Shown here piece after piece: positions 47,717 to 55,606 of a stretch of 64,000 nt of DNA. Position 1 is the stretch's first letter. Each line of letters opens with the position of its first letter. This DNA comes from VRUE01 sp963705635 (GTDB lineage Bacteria > Actinomycetota > Thermoleophilia > Solirubrobacterales > 70-9). Location of the stretch: NCBI GenBank assembly GCA_963705635.1, contig CAVPKH010000001.1, positions 620,001 through 684,000 on the forward strand, in the 5' to 3' direction. The notes below the pieces were generated by a model. That model was given only the letters and a program-made list of their open reading frames with translations, did not search any database and was not told the DNA's origin. The translations under genes and the position numbers were made by a program.

Positions 47717-48616
47717 GTGAACCCCACTCCAGAGAGCCAGGCGCGCTGCCAGAGCTGCGGTCAGGCGCTCGCGGCCAACGCAACCTTCTGCCGCAGCTGC
47801 GGTACCCGGACGGCGCCGGAGCAGCCGGCCAACGCGCCAGTGGAGAGCCAGCCGCCCGCGCCGTCGGCGCCGGCCGAGACCCAGGTCCTCCCGCCATCTC
47901 AGCCGCAAGCGTCACACACTCAGGCACCCATACCCCCGGCTGCGCAGCCGCCGCAGAAAGCGAAGTCGGGGGGCTGGGGCAAGCCGGTTCTGATTGCGGC
48001 CCTGGTCGGCCTTCTCGTCGGCGGTGGCGTTGCGGCGGCGATCCTGTTGCTGGGTGGCGACGACTCGAAGCAGGCAAGCGCGCCGCTGCCGGAATCGGCG
48101 GCGACGGTCCCAGCGAACGAAGCGACCTTCCAGCAGAGCGGCGAAGCGAACTCCTCGGATGAAACTGCGGGCAGCGAAACCGCGGGCTTCCCGTCTGAAA
48201 GCAGGGCGCAGATGGCGAGTGAAATCCAGGGGGCGCTGCTCGCCTACCACGAAGAGATTCTCTCCGGTAACCCGCGCGAAGCCTGGGGCCTGCTCTCGGC
48301 ACGCAAGCGAGCACAGGCGCAGCGGGAAGAAGGGTTCGGCGCCTGGGCCAAAAATCAGGCCACGCTCTCGCCCTACCTGACCCCGGCCGGGCTCACCGTT
48401 CGCATCGAAGAACTCGAAGGCGAAGGCGTTGCCCGGGTCCTGCTCAGCGGCATGGGCTGGTCGGCTCCCGGGTCGCCCTGCACCGAATGGTCGGGGTTGA
48501 CCTGGGTCAAGTACGAAGGGGGGCGGTGGACCTATGACCCGGGCTACTCGACCACCGCCGACCGCGAACGGGCTTGGAAGCCGCGCTATGACGAGCTGCT
48601 CGGGGCGAACTGCTGA
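47717..48616 (+). CDS. Zinc-ribbon membrane protein
   Basis: 299 residues starting with GTG at 47717. RCQSCGQALAANATFCRSCG is a two-CxxC zinc ribbon in the cytoplasmic end. A Pro/Ala/Gln linker leads to one membrane segment LIAALVGLLVGGGVAAAILLL and an outside domain: a Ser/Glu-rich stretch, then EIQGALLAYHEEILSGNPREAWGLLSARKRAQ, a helical NTF2-like pattern ending with WTYDPGYSTTADRERAWKPRYDELL. NTF2-like folds often bind small molecules. The function is unknown; a similar zinc-ribbon architecture recurs at 50549 and 51252. Confidence 0.72.
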   Translation: MNPTPESQARCQSCGQALAANATFCRSCGTRTAPEQPANAPVESQPPAPSAPAETQVLPPSQPQASHTQAPIPPAAQPPQKAKSGGWGKPVLIAALVGLLVGGGVAAAILLLGGDDSKQASAPLPESAATVPANEATFQQSGEANSSDETAGSETAGFPSESRAQMASEIQGALLAYHEEILSGNPREAWGLLSARKRAQAQREEGFGAWAKNQATLSPYLTPAGLTVRIEELEGEGVARVLLSGMGWSAPGSPCTEWSGLTWVKYEGGRWTYDPGYSTTADRERAWKPRYDELLGANC

Positions 48617-48627
48617 GCTCAGGCACG

Positions 48628-49689
48628 GTGTGGCGACGGCGCCTGCTGGCGCTGCTGGGGATTGCGGCCGCCGGCGCTTTGGGCCTGTTGCTGTGGCTCC
48701 AGCTCTCGGCTGACGGCTCTTCCCCGGCGCCGCGGGCCCAGGCCCGCGATCGCGCCGGGGCGGCCGCTCCAGTTGCGCCCCGGGCGCCGGCTGGGCCCGG
48801 CCGAGCCAGGATCGAGAAGGCGCTCACGCGCGCGGTGGAGGCCGCCGCTGCGCTCGGCGGCACGGTGGAGGCGGCGGCGATCGAGGATCGCTGGAGCACG
48901 CCCCTGGTGAAAACGTCCGAGCCCGGGGGAGGGGCTCGTTACATGCGGATGTGGAGCATGAGCAAGGTGGCGACGATGATCGCCCTGCTGCGTTCGCTGG
49001 GCTGGGGCGCGCGGCCGGGGAAGCCGACCTCAGCCGAGGTCGACGAGGCTTTCAGCGGGGCGATCCGGCGCTCGGAGAACTGCCGCCAGCGCCGCGTCGT
49101 GCTCGAGCTCGAACGGGTCAGCGGCGGCACCGCCGAGGCTCGCGCTGCCCTGGCCGACGTCTTCCTCCTTGGCGGCGCGCACGCCACCATCGGCAGCGAA
49201 ACGGAAGCGGCCGAGTCCAGCTGCGCCCCCTACCTGGAAGCCCAGGCCGGGGTGTCCGATCCGATGCGGCCGGCGCTGTTGCTGGGCATCTCGACCTGGC
49301 GCGTCGGCGACGCCGCGCTGCTCGTGCACGCGCTGGCGACGGACCGCTTCGGGGCCGCCGTCTCCGATCGCGTGCTGGGGCTGATGCGGGAGCCGAAGCT
49401 GGTCAGCCGCGAGGTTCCACCCGGCGAACTCACCGCCCCGCTCGACTGGGGCGCGGGCGAGGTCTTCGCCGGGCAGGAGCCCGCCTACAAGGCGGGTTGG
49501 GGCGGCGCTATGAACGGCGACTTCCTCGCCGGCCAGGTCGCCGTGGTTGCCCTGCCCGGCGGCGAACGGATGGCGCTGGCGGCGATGTTCCATCCCGAAG
49601 TGCAGCCCTCGCGCGATGACCCCGGCATCACCGCCGCGCCGCAGGCGATCGAGCTGGTGATGCGCTCGCTGCGCGAAGCCGCCGAGTGA
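48628..49689 (+). CDS. Serine beta-lactamase/PBP-fold protein
   Basis: 353 residues: an N-terminal membrane segment LLALLGIAAAGALGLLLWLQL, then a domain of about 280 residues with the three landmarks of penicilloyl-serine enzymes: S110-M-S-K113 (SxxK, nucleophile and base), S149-E-N151 (SxN) and K288-A-G290 (KTG-like). Spacing between motifs is near normal for a compact class A fold. It could be a D,D-peptidase, a beta-lactamase or an esterase. It has no resistance genes near. The genes before it are co-directional; the next one is convergent with a 1-nt gap. Confidence 0.7.
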   Translation: MWRRRLLALLGIAAAGALGLLLWLQLSADGSSPAPRAQARDRAGAAAPVAPRAPAGPGRARIEKALTRAVEAAAALGGTVEAAAIEDRWSTPLVKTSEPGGGARYMRMWSMSKVATMIALLRSLGWGARPGKPTSAEVDEAFSGAIRRSENCRQRRVVLELERVSGGTAEARAALADVFLLGGAHATIGSETEAAESSCAPYLEAQAGVSDPMRPALLLGISTWRVGDAALLVHALATDRFGAAVSDRVLGLMREPKLVSREVPPGELTAPLDWGAGEVFAGQEPAYKAGWGGAMNGDFLAGQVAVVALPGGERMALAAMFHPEVQPSRDDPGITAAPQAIELVMRSLREAAE

Positions 49690-49690
49690 C

Positions 49691-50428
49691 TCAGCCCGCG
49701 CCGGGGATTTCTTTCGGCGCGCCAGCGCTGTCGCCACCCTGTGGAGCCGCGGCCTGCTCGCCGTTGGAGCAGTGTTCGATCGCGAAGGCGGGTGCGCACA
49801 CGGTGCGGGACCGCCACCGCGATTCGTAGCGCTTGACGAAATCAGCAAAGGCTTTCTGCCGCTCGTCCTCGCTCGAGCCGCGATGACTGATCATGTCCTG
49901 GATTTCTTGGCTGAGCAGCTGGATCGTCACCCGCTCGTTGACGTCGGCCTGCGTGAAGTGCGCTTCCTGGAGGAATTCCTCGTACTGCTTCTCCGTTTTG
50001 AAGGTCTGCTTCTTCAGCTTCTTCAGTTCCGTGGAGATTTCGCCCGGCGTGACCGAGACTCCCATTTCCTTCGCTTGCCCCTGGATCCAGACCGAGTCCA
50101 GGACTTCGCCCAGCGCCTTCTCCCTCAGCTCGTCGTACTTCTCGTCACCGGGCGCGGGGACCGGTTCGACCTCGGCCTGTGCAGCGGCTTGGCCAAGCGC
50201 CCGGCGGAAATCGGATTGGGTCACCGTTTCCAGCGATGCCGGCGCCCCCGAGATCACGGCGACGGTGTCGCTTGGCAGGTCCTGCGGTGAGGGAAGTGAG
50301 CCGGAATCACCGCTGGAGTCGTCCTGCGTGAGCTGCACCACCGCGCCAACTGCCAGCGCAACCAGCAGCACACCACCGAGAACCAGCAGGGGCGTGCGCG
50401 ACGACTTGGCTGGCGTTGCCGCGGGCAC
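49691..50428 (-). CDS. SurA-like protein lacking the parvulin domain
   Basis: 245 residues. A membrane anchor LLVLGGVLLVALAVGAVVQL is followed by the same SurA N-terminal domain as in 37557-38849 (YDELREKALGEVLDSVWIQG, KKLKKQTFKTEKQYEEFLQE, and VTIQLLSQEIQDMI), then directly by the shared C-terminal segment KAFADFVKRYESRWRSRTVCAPAF. The parvulin region of about 110 residues is replaced by a short SHRGSSEDER. The loss is clean, at a domain border, with both flanks kept. It should bind clients or a partner but not isomerise. Divergent from the DUF2510 gene. Confidence 0.88.
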   Translation of the reverse strand: MPAATPAKSSRTPLLVLGGVLLVALAVGAVVQLTQDDSSGDSGSLPSPQDLPSDTVAVISGAPASLETVTQSDFRRALGQAAAQAEVEPVPAPGDEKYDELREKALGEVLDSVWIQGQAKEMGVSVTPGEISTELKKLKKQTFKTEKQYEEFLQEAHFTQADVNERVTIQLLSQEIQDMISHRGSSEDERQKAFADFVKRYESRWRSRTVCAPAFAIEHCSNGEQAAAPQGGDSAGAPKEIPGAG

Positions 50429-50548
50429 GCGACGATCCTAGTCGTCCACACTCACCGATGCCGCTCGGGCCTGCTTGAGCGGCTCGGTGAAAGCGGATAG
50501 GCTCGCCGCCGTTGTTCAACTGAACTATCTAGCGGGAGTCAGAGAAAG

Positions 50549-51232
50549 ATGAGCACGCCAGGGCAGCAGCCTCCGGGTGGTGGCGGAGTCACCAATACCC
50601 AACCGCCGGTCGCGGTTCACCAGACCACGGTAATTCAGATGGGCTCCCACAAGAGTGTTGTCGGGGCGGTCCTGCTGGCGCTCTTCTTCGGTCCGCTGGG
50701 GATGCTCTACGCGACCGTCGTCGGCGCCCTGGTCATGTTCTTCGTCAACATCTTCGTCGCCTTCCTCACCCTCGGCCTCGGCCTCTTCATCACGGTGCCG
50801 CTCGGCGCCCTCTGGGCTGGCATCGCAGCCAGCACACACAACAGCAACCTGGGCGCGATGTCGACCCGGTCGGTCACCTCGCCGCTTGTCCCAAATGCCG
50901 CGCCGGCGGGCTGGCACGACGATCCGGAGGGCGGGGACAGGCTGCGCTACTGGGACGGTAGGGCCTGGACCGGCCACTACGCCGACCGGCCCGGCGCCGC
51001 CGGCAAAGCGCCGGCAAAGGAGATCGAGCCGGTGGCCCCCGCGGTTGCCGAGGCCCTGCCGCAGGCCGTTGCCGAGGCGCCCGCGAGCGGCGGTCCCGAT
51101 CCCGGTGAGGCCCCCACGGTCGTCGCCGAGACGGAGGTCCAGAAGGTTTTCTGCGGCTCGTGCGGTGCGCAGATCGGCGCCAGCGATCGGTTCTGCGCGG
51201 CCTGCGGTGAGAGTCAGGACGAGATCAGTTGA
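50549..51232 (+). CDS. Membrane protein with DUF2510 and zinc ribbon
   Basis: 227 residues. A Gly/Pro/Gln-rich start, two membrane segments (VVGAVLLALFFGPLGMLYATVV and FFVNIFVAFLTLGLGLFITV), then the DUF2510 motif AGWHDDPEGGDRLRYWDGRAWTGHYA, and at the C-terminus FCGSCGAQIGASDRFCAACG, a two-CxxC zinc ribbon. AGAGAAAG before ATG 50549 is a modest ribosome binding site. DUF2510 is an actinobacterial motif found on many membrane proteins with unknown ligands. The next gene begins 19 nt downstream with an N-terminal zinc ribbon. Confidence 0.82.
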   Translation: MSTPGQQPPGGGGVTNTQPPVAVHQTTVIQMGSHKSVVGAVLLALFFGPLGMLYATVVGALVMFFVNIFVAFLTLGLGLFITVPLGALWAGIAASTHNSNLGAMSTRSVTSPLVPNAAPAGWHDDPEGGDRLRYWDGRAWTGHYADRPGAAGKAPAKEIEPVAPAVAEALPQAVAEAPASGGPDPGEAPTVVAETEVQKVFCGSCGAQIGASDRFCAACGESQDEIS

Positions 51233-51251
51233 GAAAGGTGGGGGGCAGGTA

Positions 51252-52958
51252 ATGGCAGAGTTGGCTTATTGCGGCGGCTGCGGCGGCCAGATTCCGGCGA
51301 CGGCGAAGTTCTGCAAGCACTGCGGGGCGGATCAGACGCCGTTTAAGGTCGAGGATTCTTCCTCTCCCGATGCGGTCGAGTCGTCCCCGGCGCCCGTCCA
51401 GCCATCCGCTTCCCCCACGGCCGCACCGGATCCGGTGGATCCGGTGGCCGCGGCAGAGCCGACGGCCCCAACTGAGCCCCCGGCGGCAGCCGAGCCCCAG
51501 CAGCCCGCCGAGGAAGCCCCCGCGCTGGCATCTCCGCCCCCGGCTGAGCCCCAGCAGCCCTTGGCTGAGCCAGGCCCTGCGGCGCCGACGTCTTCGCCCG
51601 CGGCCGAGTCCCAGCGGCCCGAGGCCGACGCTGCGGCCAGGCCAGGCACGCGCCAGAGCGCCGAGCGAGTGGCGCCGGGCGCGGGTGAACTCGCCGACCA
51701 GCTGGCCACGCACCTGCAGGCGCCTGGCGTGGCGCTGGCGGGGCTCTCAGCGCTGATCGGGTTTGGCGTCTGCCTCGCCGCCGGCCTCGTGCTGGCGATC
51801 CTCCTGCCGCACGCCAGCTTCCTCTCGATCGCGGGCGGCGCCGGCCTCTTCAAGGAAACGCTCGCCCAGGCCGCGTCCTTCTCGCAGGCCAACCTCAACC
51901 TCTCCGGGCTGGGGGTGGCGGTGCGGACGGTGCCCGTCCTCTTCGTCCTGATCCCGATCCTCGGCGTCGCCGCGGCCTCGGCCGCCCTGGCGCCGCGCAC
52001 GGCCGGCATGCAACCGCGTGAGCGGCTGCTCTGGGCGGCGGCGGCGGGCGTCCCCTTCGCTCTCCTGGTGCTGATTGCGGCGCTCAGCGTCGGCAAGGTG
52101 CAGTTCGATCTCTTCGACACCGACATCAAGCTGGCCAGCGGCTCGGTCTTCCTGCTCAGCCTGCTCTGGGGCTCGCTGGGGGGAGTGCTCGGCATGCTCT
52201 TCGCCTTCCGCCAGGCGCCCGAGCCGATGCCGGAGCTGCTGCCCCCGGGACCGGCTCGCTACGCCCGCATCGCCTGGAGCGCCCTGCGCCCCCTGGCCCT
52301 GGCGCTCGCCGCCGTCGGCGTGCTGGCGACCGCGATCTGGGTCGTCCAGGTGGCCCGCGAAGCCGACTACCACGAGTTCCCGCCCCGCTCCACTGCGATC
52401 GCCGTCGGCGAGCAGATTGCCTACGCCGGCGATCACGCCATCGACGTCCTGCCCCTCGGCGCCGGCGCCAGCCAGAGGTTCGTCGGCAACTACCCGGCGC
52501 TGCCGGTCTCTCAGGAGAGCTATTTCGAGCTCGCCGACGGCGGCTCGGAGGACGTCGCGCCGACCTACAACCTCTTTGACTTCAGCAGCACCATGCCGGC
52601 CTACCTCTTCATCCCGCTGCTGATCGGGCTGATCGGGATCGTCGCCCTGCTCGCGCTCTACGCCGGTTTTGCCGTGGCGCGCGGCATCGGCGAGCAGCGG
52701 CCGGACCGGGCCGCTGCCTGGGGGGCGGTCGTTGGCCCGCTCTGGGCGATCACGATGGTGCTGCTGGCCGCGCTGGCGCGCAAGAACATCGTCGGCGACC
52801 CGAGCGGGGACAGCGTCTTCGTCGCCTTCCTGCTCGGTGGCGCGGTGCTGGGGGCGATCGGTGGCCTGCTGGCCGTGCAGCAGGGAGCCAGTGCCTCGCC
52901 GCCGTCGTCGCAGCCCGGCCCGCCATCGCAGCAGCCCGCGCCGCCGCCCGCCGCCTGA
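51252..52958 (+). CDS. Zinc-ribbon, Pro-rich, multi-pass membrane protein
   Basis: 568 residues. MAELAYCGGCGGQIPATAKF and CKHCGADQ make a zinc ribbon; residues 35-140 are a Pro/Ala/Glu-rich linker with repeated EPQQP and SPPPAEP units; the remainder has seven or more membrane segments (ALIGFGVCLAAGLVLAILL, VPVLFVLIPILGVAAASAAL and more) and an outside loop near EFPPRSTAIAVGEQIAYAG. A Ser/Pro/Gln tail ends it. I do not recognise the membrane domain. Ribbon plus linker plus membrane domain repeats the layout of the 47717 gene. Confidence 0.72.
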   Translation: MAELAYCGGCGGQIPATAKFCKHCGADQTPFKVEDSSSPDAVESSPAPVQPSASPTAAPDPVDPVAAAEPTAPTEPPAAAEPQQPAEEAPALASPPPAEPQQPLAEPGPAAPTSSPAAESQRPEADAAARPGTRQSAERVAPGAGELADQLATHLQAPGVALAGLSALIGFGVCLAAGLVLAILLPHASFLSIAGGAGLFKETLAQAASFSQANLNLSGLGVAVRTVPVLFVLIPILGVAAASAALAPRTAGMQPRERLLWAAAAGVPFALLVLIAALSVGKVQFDLFDTDIKLASGSVFLLSLLWGSLGGVLGMLFAFRQAPEPMPELLPPGPARYARIAWSALRPLALALAAVGVLATAIWVVQVAREADYHEFPPRSTAIAVGEQIAYAGDHAIDVLPLGAGASQRFVGNYPALPVSQESYFELADGGSEDVAPTYNLFDFSSTMPAYLFIPLLIGLIGIVALLALYAGFAVARGIGEQRPDRAAAWGAVVGPLWAITMVLLAALARKNIVGDPSGDSVFVAFLLGGAVLGAIGGLLAVQQGASASPPSSQPGPPSQQPAPPPAA

Positions 52959-52981
52959 AGCTGAGGGAAAGGGCTCGGTGC

Positions 52982-53536
52982 TTACTCGTCCGAGCCGTCA
53001 GGCTCGGGGGCGCCGGGTCGGCGGATGACGATCTGGTCGGCGTCGATGCGGACCGTGACCTCGCGCTTGCCGGCCCAGTGCTCGGCGTAGACCGGGTTGT
53101 CCTTGACCGCCGGGTCGAGCCAGAGCCCGTAGCCGTCGGTCTCGCCGTGATCGAAGGTCGCCTCGAGGTCTTTGCGGCGGCCACGGCCTCCGCGACGGCC
53201 TCGGCGGCGCCTGCGTTTCGGGCGCTCTCCGTCGTCGCCGCTGGGCCGGTCCTTCTCCTCGCCCTCCTCGGACTCCGATTCGTCGTCCTCGGACTCCTCG
53301 TCCTCTTCGGGCTCCTCGGCCGCGGCGGCCTCGATCTCGGCCTCGATCTCGTCACGGAGATCGACTTCGCCAGAGGCCGAGTCCTCCTCGTCGGGGGTGA
53401 AGCCGTGCTGTTTGCGGAACTCGCGCAGCTCGGAGGTGCTGACTTCGAGCTGGTGGGCGATCCAGGCATCGGTGCGACCCTGGCGAACCCAGGCGCGGAT
53501 CTGGTTTAGCTGTGGCTTCAGCGAACGTCGAGGCAT
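52982..53536 (-). CDS. Acidic/arginine-rich protein with N-terminal HTH-like motif
   Basis: 184 residues in four blocks: LKPQLNQIRAWVRQGRTDAWIAHQLEVSTSELREFRKQHG, which resembles a small helix-turn-helix; a run of nearly pure Asp/Glu/Ser (about residues 70-95); an RRRRRRGRRGGRGRRK block; and a C-terminal domain FDHGETDGYGLWLDPAVKDN..TVRIDADQIVIRR. Nucleic-acid contact is likely from the charge pattern. It is convergent with the zinc-ribbon membrane gene, 23 nt apart. I do not recognise a named family. Confidence 0.72.
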   Translation of the reverse strand: MPRRSLKPQLNQIRAWVRQGRTDAWIAHQLEVSTSELREFRKQHGFTPDEEDSASGEVDLRDEIEAEIEAAAAEEPEEDEESEDDESESEEGEEKDRPSGDDGERPKRRRRRGRRGGRGRRKDLEATFDHGETDGYGLWLDPAVKDNPVYAEHWAGKREVTVRIDADQIVIRRPGAPEPDGSDE

Positions 53537-53548
53537 CGGCGCGCGAGT

Positions 53549-54431
53549 CTATTCAACAGTGGCGGTCGTTGGCGGGGTCACTAGGCCATCAGGAAGGCGA
53601 GCGCCTCGAACATGGACACGACGACGACGGCCACGGTGACTGTGAGACAGACGGCGAGGACGCTGAAGCGGACCTTGCTCTCCTGCTCGACGCGGGTGAT
53701 CCGCCGCGCCCGCGAGCGGTTGGCGGCGCGGCGGCGAAGCTGCTCGCGGCGGCGGCGCTCCAAACTGGTCTCCTGCTCGAAGGCCGTCTCGAACTGGGAG
53801 ATGCTCTGTCGCATTCGCATAGGTCGGGGTGGCCCGTGGGCCGCGGGGGACCGTAGCAAAGGCGCACGGGCGCTTGCAGGGGCAGGAAATGTGCGATTGG
53901 TCACGACAGCTCAGGGAGGGCAGCGCGCCCCAGAGGCCCCGGCCGGCCCCTGCGGCGCGCAGCTCCAGGCGCCGCAGGGGGCGAGCGAAGCGGTCGTTGG
54001 GCGGGATCGTCAGCGTGCGGGCGAGGCCACGGCGGACCAGGGTCGCGTTGACGAAACGCCGTCCCAGGTAGACGTAGGCGAGCAGCCTGCCGTAGATGTC
54101 GCGCCGCTCGACGCCGAAGACGAGCCGCACCCGCCGCCGCTCGACCAGGCGGTGGTTGAAGGCCGAGGCGCGCGGGCCGAAGCACTGCACGGGCGTGTCG
54201 GGCTTGACCGTCTCCGGCGTGTCGACGCCGATGTAGCGCACGTCCTCGAGCCGGCCGCCGATGCGCGCTTCGATCGTGTCGCCGTCGACCACGCGGGTGA
54301 CGAGGGCCACCGCGCCGCGGGCCCCTCGTCCGCCCGCCGCCGCCCTCCCAGGGCCGCAGGATCAGCAGCGCGGCGATCAGCAGCAGCACCAGGCTGCCGA
54401 GCTGACCGCGACTCCACAGATTTCGTCCCAC
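53549..54431 (-). CDS. Thermonuclease (SNase-like), membrane-anchored, frameshifted near 54310
   Basis: GTG at 54431 starts MGRNLWSRGQLGSLVLLLIAALLILRP, a signal-anchor. A one-base shift in a GGCGGC run near 54310 leads to the nuclease: VTRVVDGDTIEARIGG (metal Asp and Thr), VRYIGVDTPETVKPD (catalytic Arg), ERRDIYGRLLAYVYL (catalytic Arg/Tyr), FVNATLVRRGLA, ending GRGLWGAL near 53930. That frame stays open to 53549, overlapping the small membrane gene, so the real end is probably close to 53900, where another frame has a stop (53901). It would be a secreted nuclease. Confidence 0.78.
53581..53820 (-). CDS. Small single-pass membrane protein
   Basis: 79 residues from ATG 53820: MRMRQSISQFETAFEQETSL, a strongly basic helix (RRRREQLRRRAANRSRARR), then one membrane segment VRFSVLAVCLTVTVAVVVVS and a short end. 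The composition is protein-like in this frame only. It lies inside the open extension of the nuclease gene. Function unknown. Confidence 0.6.
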   Translation of the reverse strand: MRMRQSISQFETAFEQETSLERRRREQLRRRAANRSRARRITRVEQESKVRFSVLAVCLTVTVAVVVVSMFEALAFLMA

Positions 54432-54496
54432 CCCAAGTCAATGCTCTGGGGCGGCATTTTCTCCCCACCCAGGTGCCGAAAACCAAGCAGGTCGGG

Positions 54497-54576
54497 GGAT
54501 GCGGGAAGGGCCGGTGAGGGGAGCGCACAGTTAGTGCGTGACCCGATCCGGCCCGACCGAAGACCCCGAGATGCGC
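54497..54576 (-). repeat. Dispersed palindromic repeat, family 2, copy e (diverged)
   Basis: The + strand has GGGGAGCGCACAGTTAGTGC and GTGACCCG, as in copy c (34026-34050), with outer arms GGGCCGG / CCGGCCC replacing GGTCG / CGACC. The edge CGACCGAAGACCCCGAGATGC is a weak match to the family edge. It lies between the aldolase stop and the nuclease gene. Confidence 0.5.
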
Positions 54577-54592
54577 CGGTTTGCAGGCTCTG

Positions 54593-55514
54593 CTACGGGA
54601 TGCGGCGCACGCTGGAGAGCAGCGACTCCTTGATCTGGGCGATGATCTCCAGCGCCTCGTTCCACTCGCGCTGCCAGACGTTGCGGCCGAAGATCACGCC
54701 CGAGCCGCCCGCCTGCATGATCTCGCGGGTGTGGCTGAGCACGGTCTCGTCGTCGACCTTGGAGCCGCCCGAGAGCACCACCAGCGAACGGCCCGCCGAC
54801 TCGACGCACTGGCGGATCGCCTCGGCCTGGTCGACCTGCATCTCGTTGTACGGGGCCGGCGCATCCTTGTCCTTGTCCGGCGTCGATCTTCGGCATGTTG
54901 AGCTTGACCACGTCGGCGCCCATCTCCATCGCCATCCGCGCCGCGTAGTCGATCGCGTAGAAGGAGTTGGGGCCGCCCTTGGCTTCGACCGCTTCGCCGC
55001 GCGGGTAGGACCAGACGATCAGCGGCATGCCGAAGCGGTCGCAGTCCTGGCGCACCTGGCGCAGCTGGGCGAGGTCCTCGTCCTGGCGCGGCGAGCCGAC
55101 GTAGAGCGTGTAGCCGACCGCGTCGGCGCCGAGCCGCACCGCGTCCTCGACGCTGGCGTTGCAGGTCGAGAAGGCCTTGGCGGAGGAGGGGATGTCGGTC
55201 TTGCCGTTGACCTTGAGGATCAGCGGCACCTGGCCGGCGTAGTCGGGGTAGTACTTGGTCGCCATGCCGATCTGGCAGGCGAGCGCCGAGTAGCCGGCCT
55301 CGGCGGCGAGCCGGAACTGGTAGTCGGGGTCCTTCGACGCCGGGTTGGGGAAGAAGTCGCGCGGGCCGTGCTCGATGCCCTGGTCGATCGGCAGCAGCAT
55401 CAGGGTGCCGTTGCCGGGGCCGAACTCGAAGAGCAGGCGTCGCAGGCGGGCTCGTTTGCCGGGGGCCAGGGTGGCCAGCAGCGATTTCTGCTCGGTCAGG
55501 CTCTTCAACTCCAC
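54593..55514 (-). CDS. Class I fructose-bisphosphate aldolase (DhnA type), frameshifted near 54872
   Basis: Cleaves fructose-1,6-bisphosphate by a Schiff base. The GTG at 55514 follows a near-perfect GGAGGAAACAGC, the best ribosome binding site in the window. GNGTLMLLPIDQGIEHGPRDFF and VKVN-like strands, YTLYVGSPRQDEDLAQL, MPLIVWSYPRG, and GADVVKLNMPKID match the archaeal-type DhnA family. A one-base insertion near 54872 breaks the frame before PDKDKDAPAPYNEMQV; then GRSLVVLSGGSKVDDETV and GGSGVIFGRNVWQRE finish the barrel. About 306 residues once restored. Confidence 0.9.
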
Positions 55515-55606
55515 GCTGTTTCCTCCTCGAAGATGGGTGTTACCGGAGTATGCCATCGGCAGCCGGCTTCGAGAGCTTGACGGCGGGGGGTTATCCTCGG
55601 TTGACC

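Noticed and set aside
51400..51700. Repeated CCCGCGG/GAGCCCCAG units as a possible tandem repeat or CRISPR
   Set aside because: These are codons of a Pro/Ala/Glu-rich linker; spacing is irregular and no CRISPR array is present anywhere in the window.
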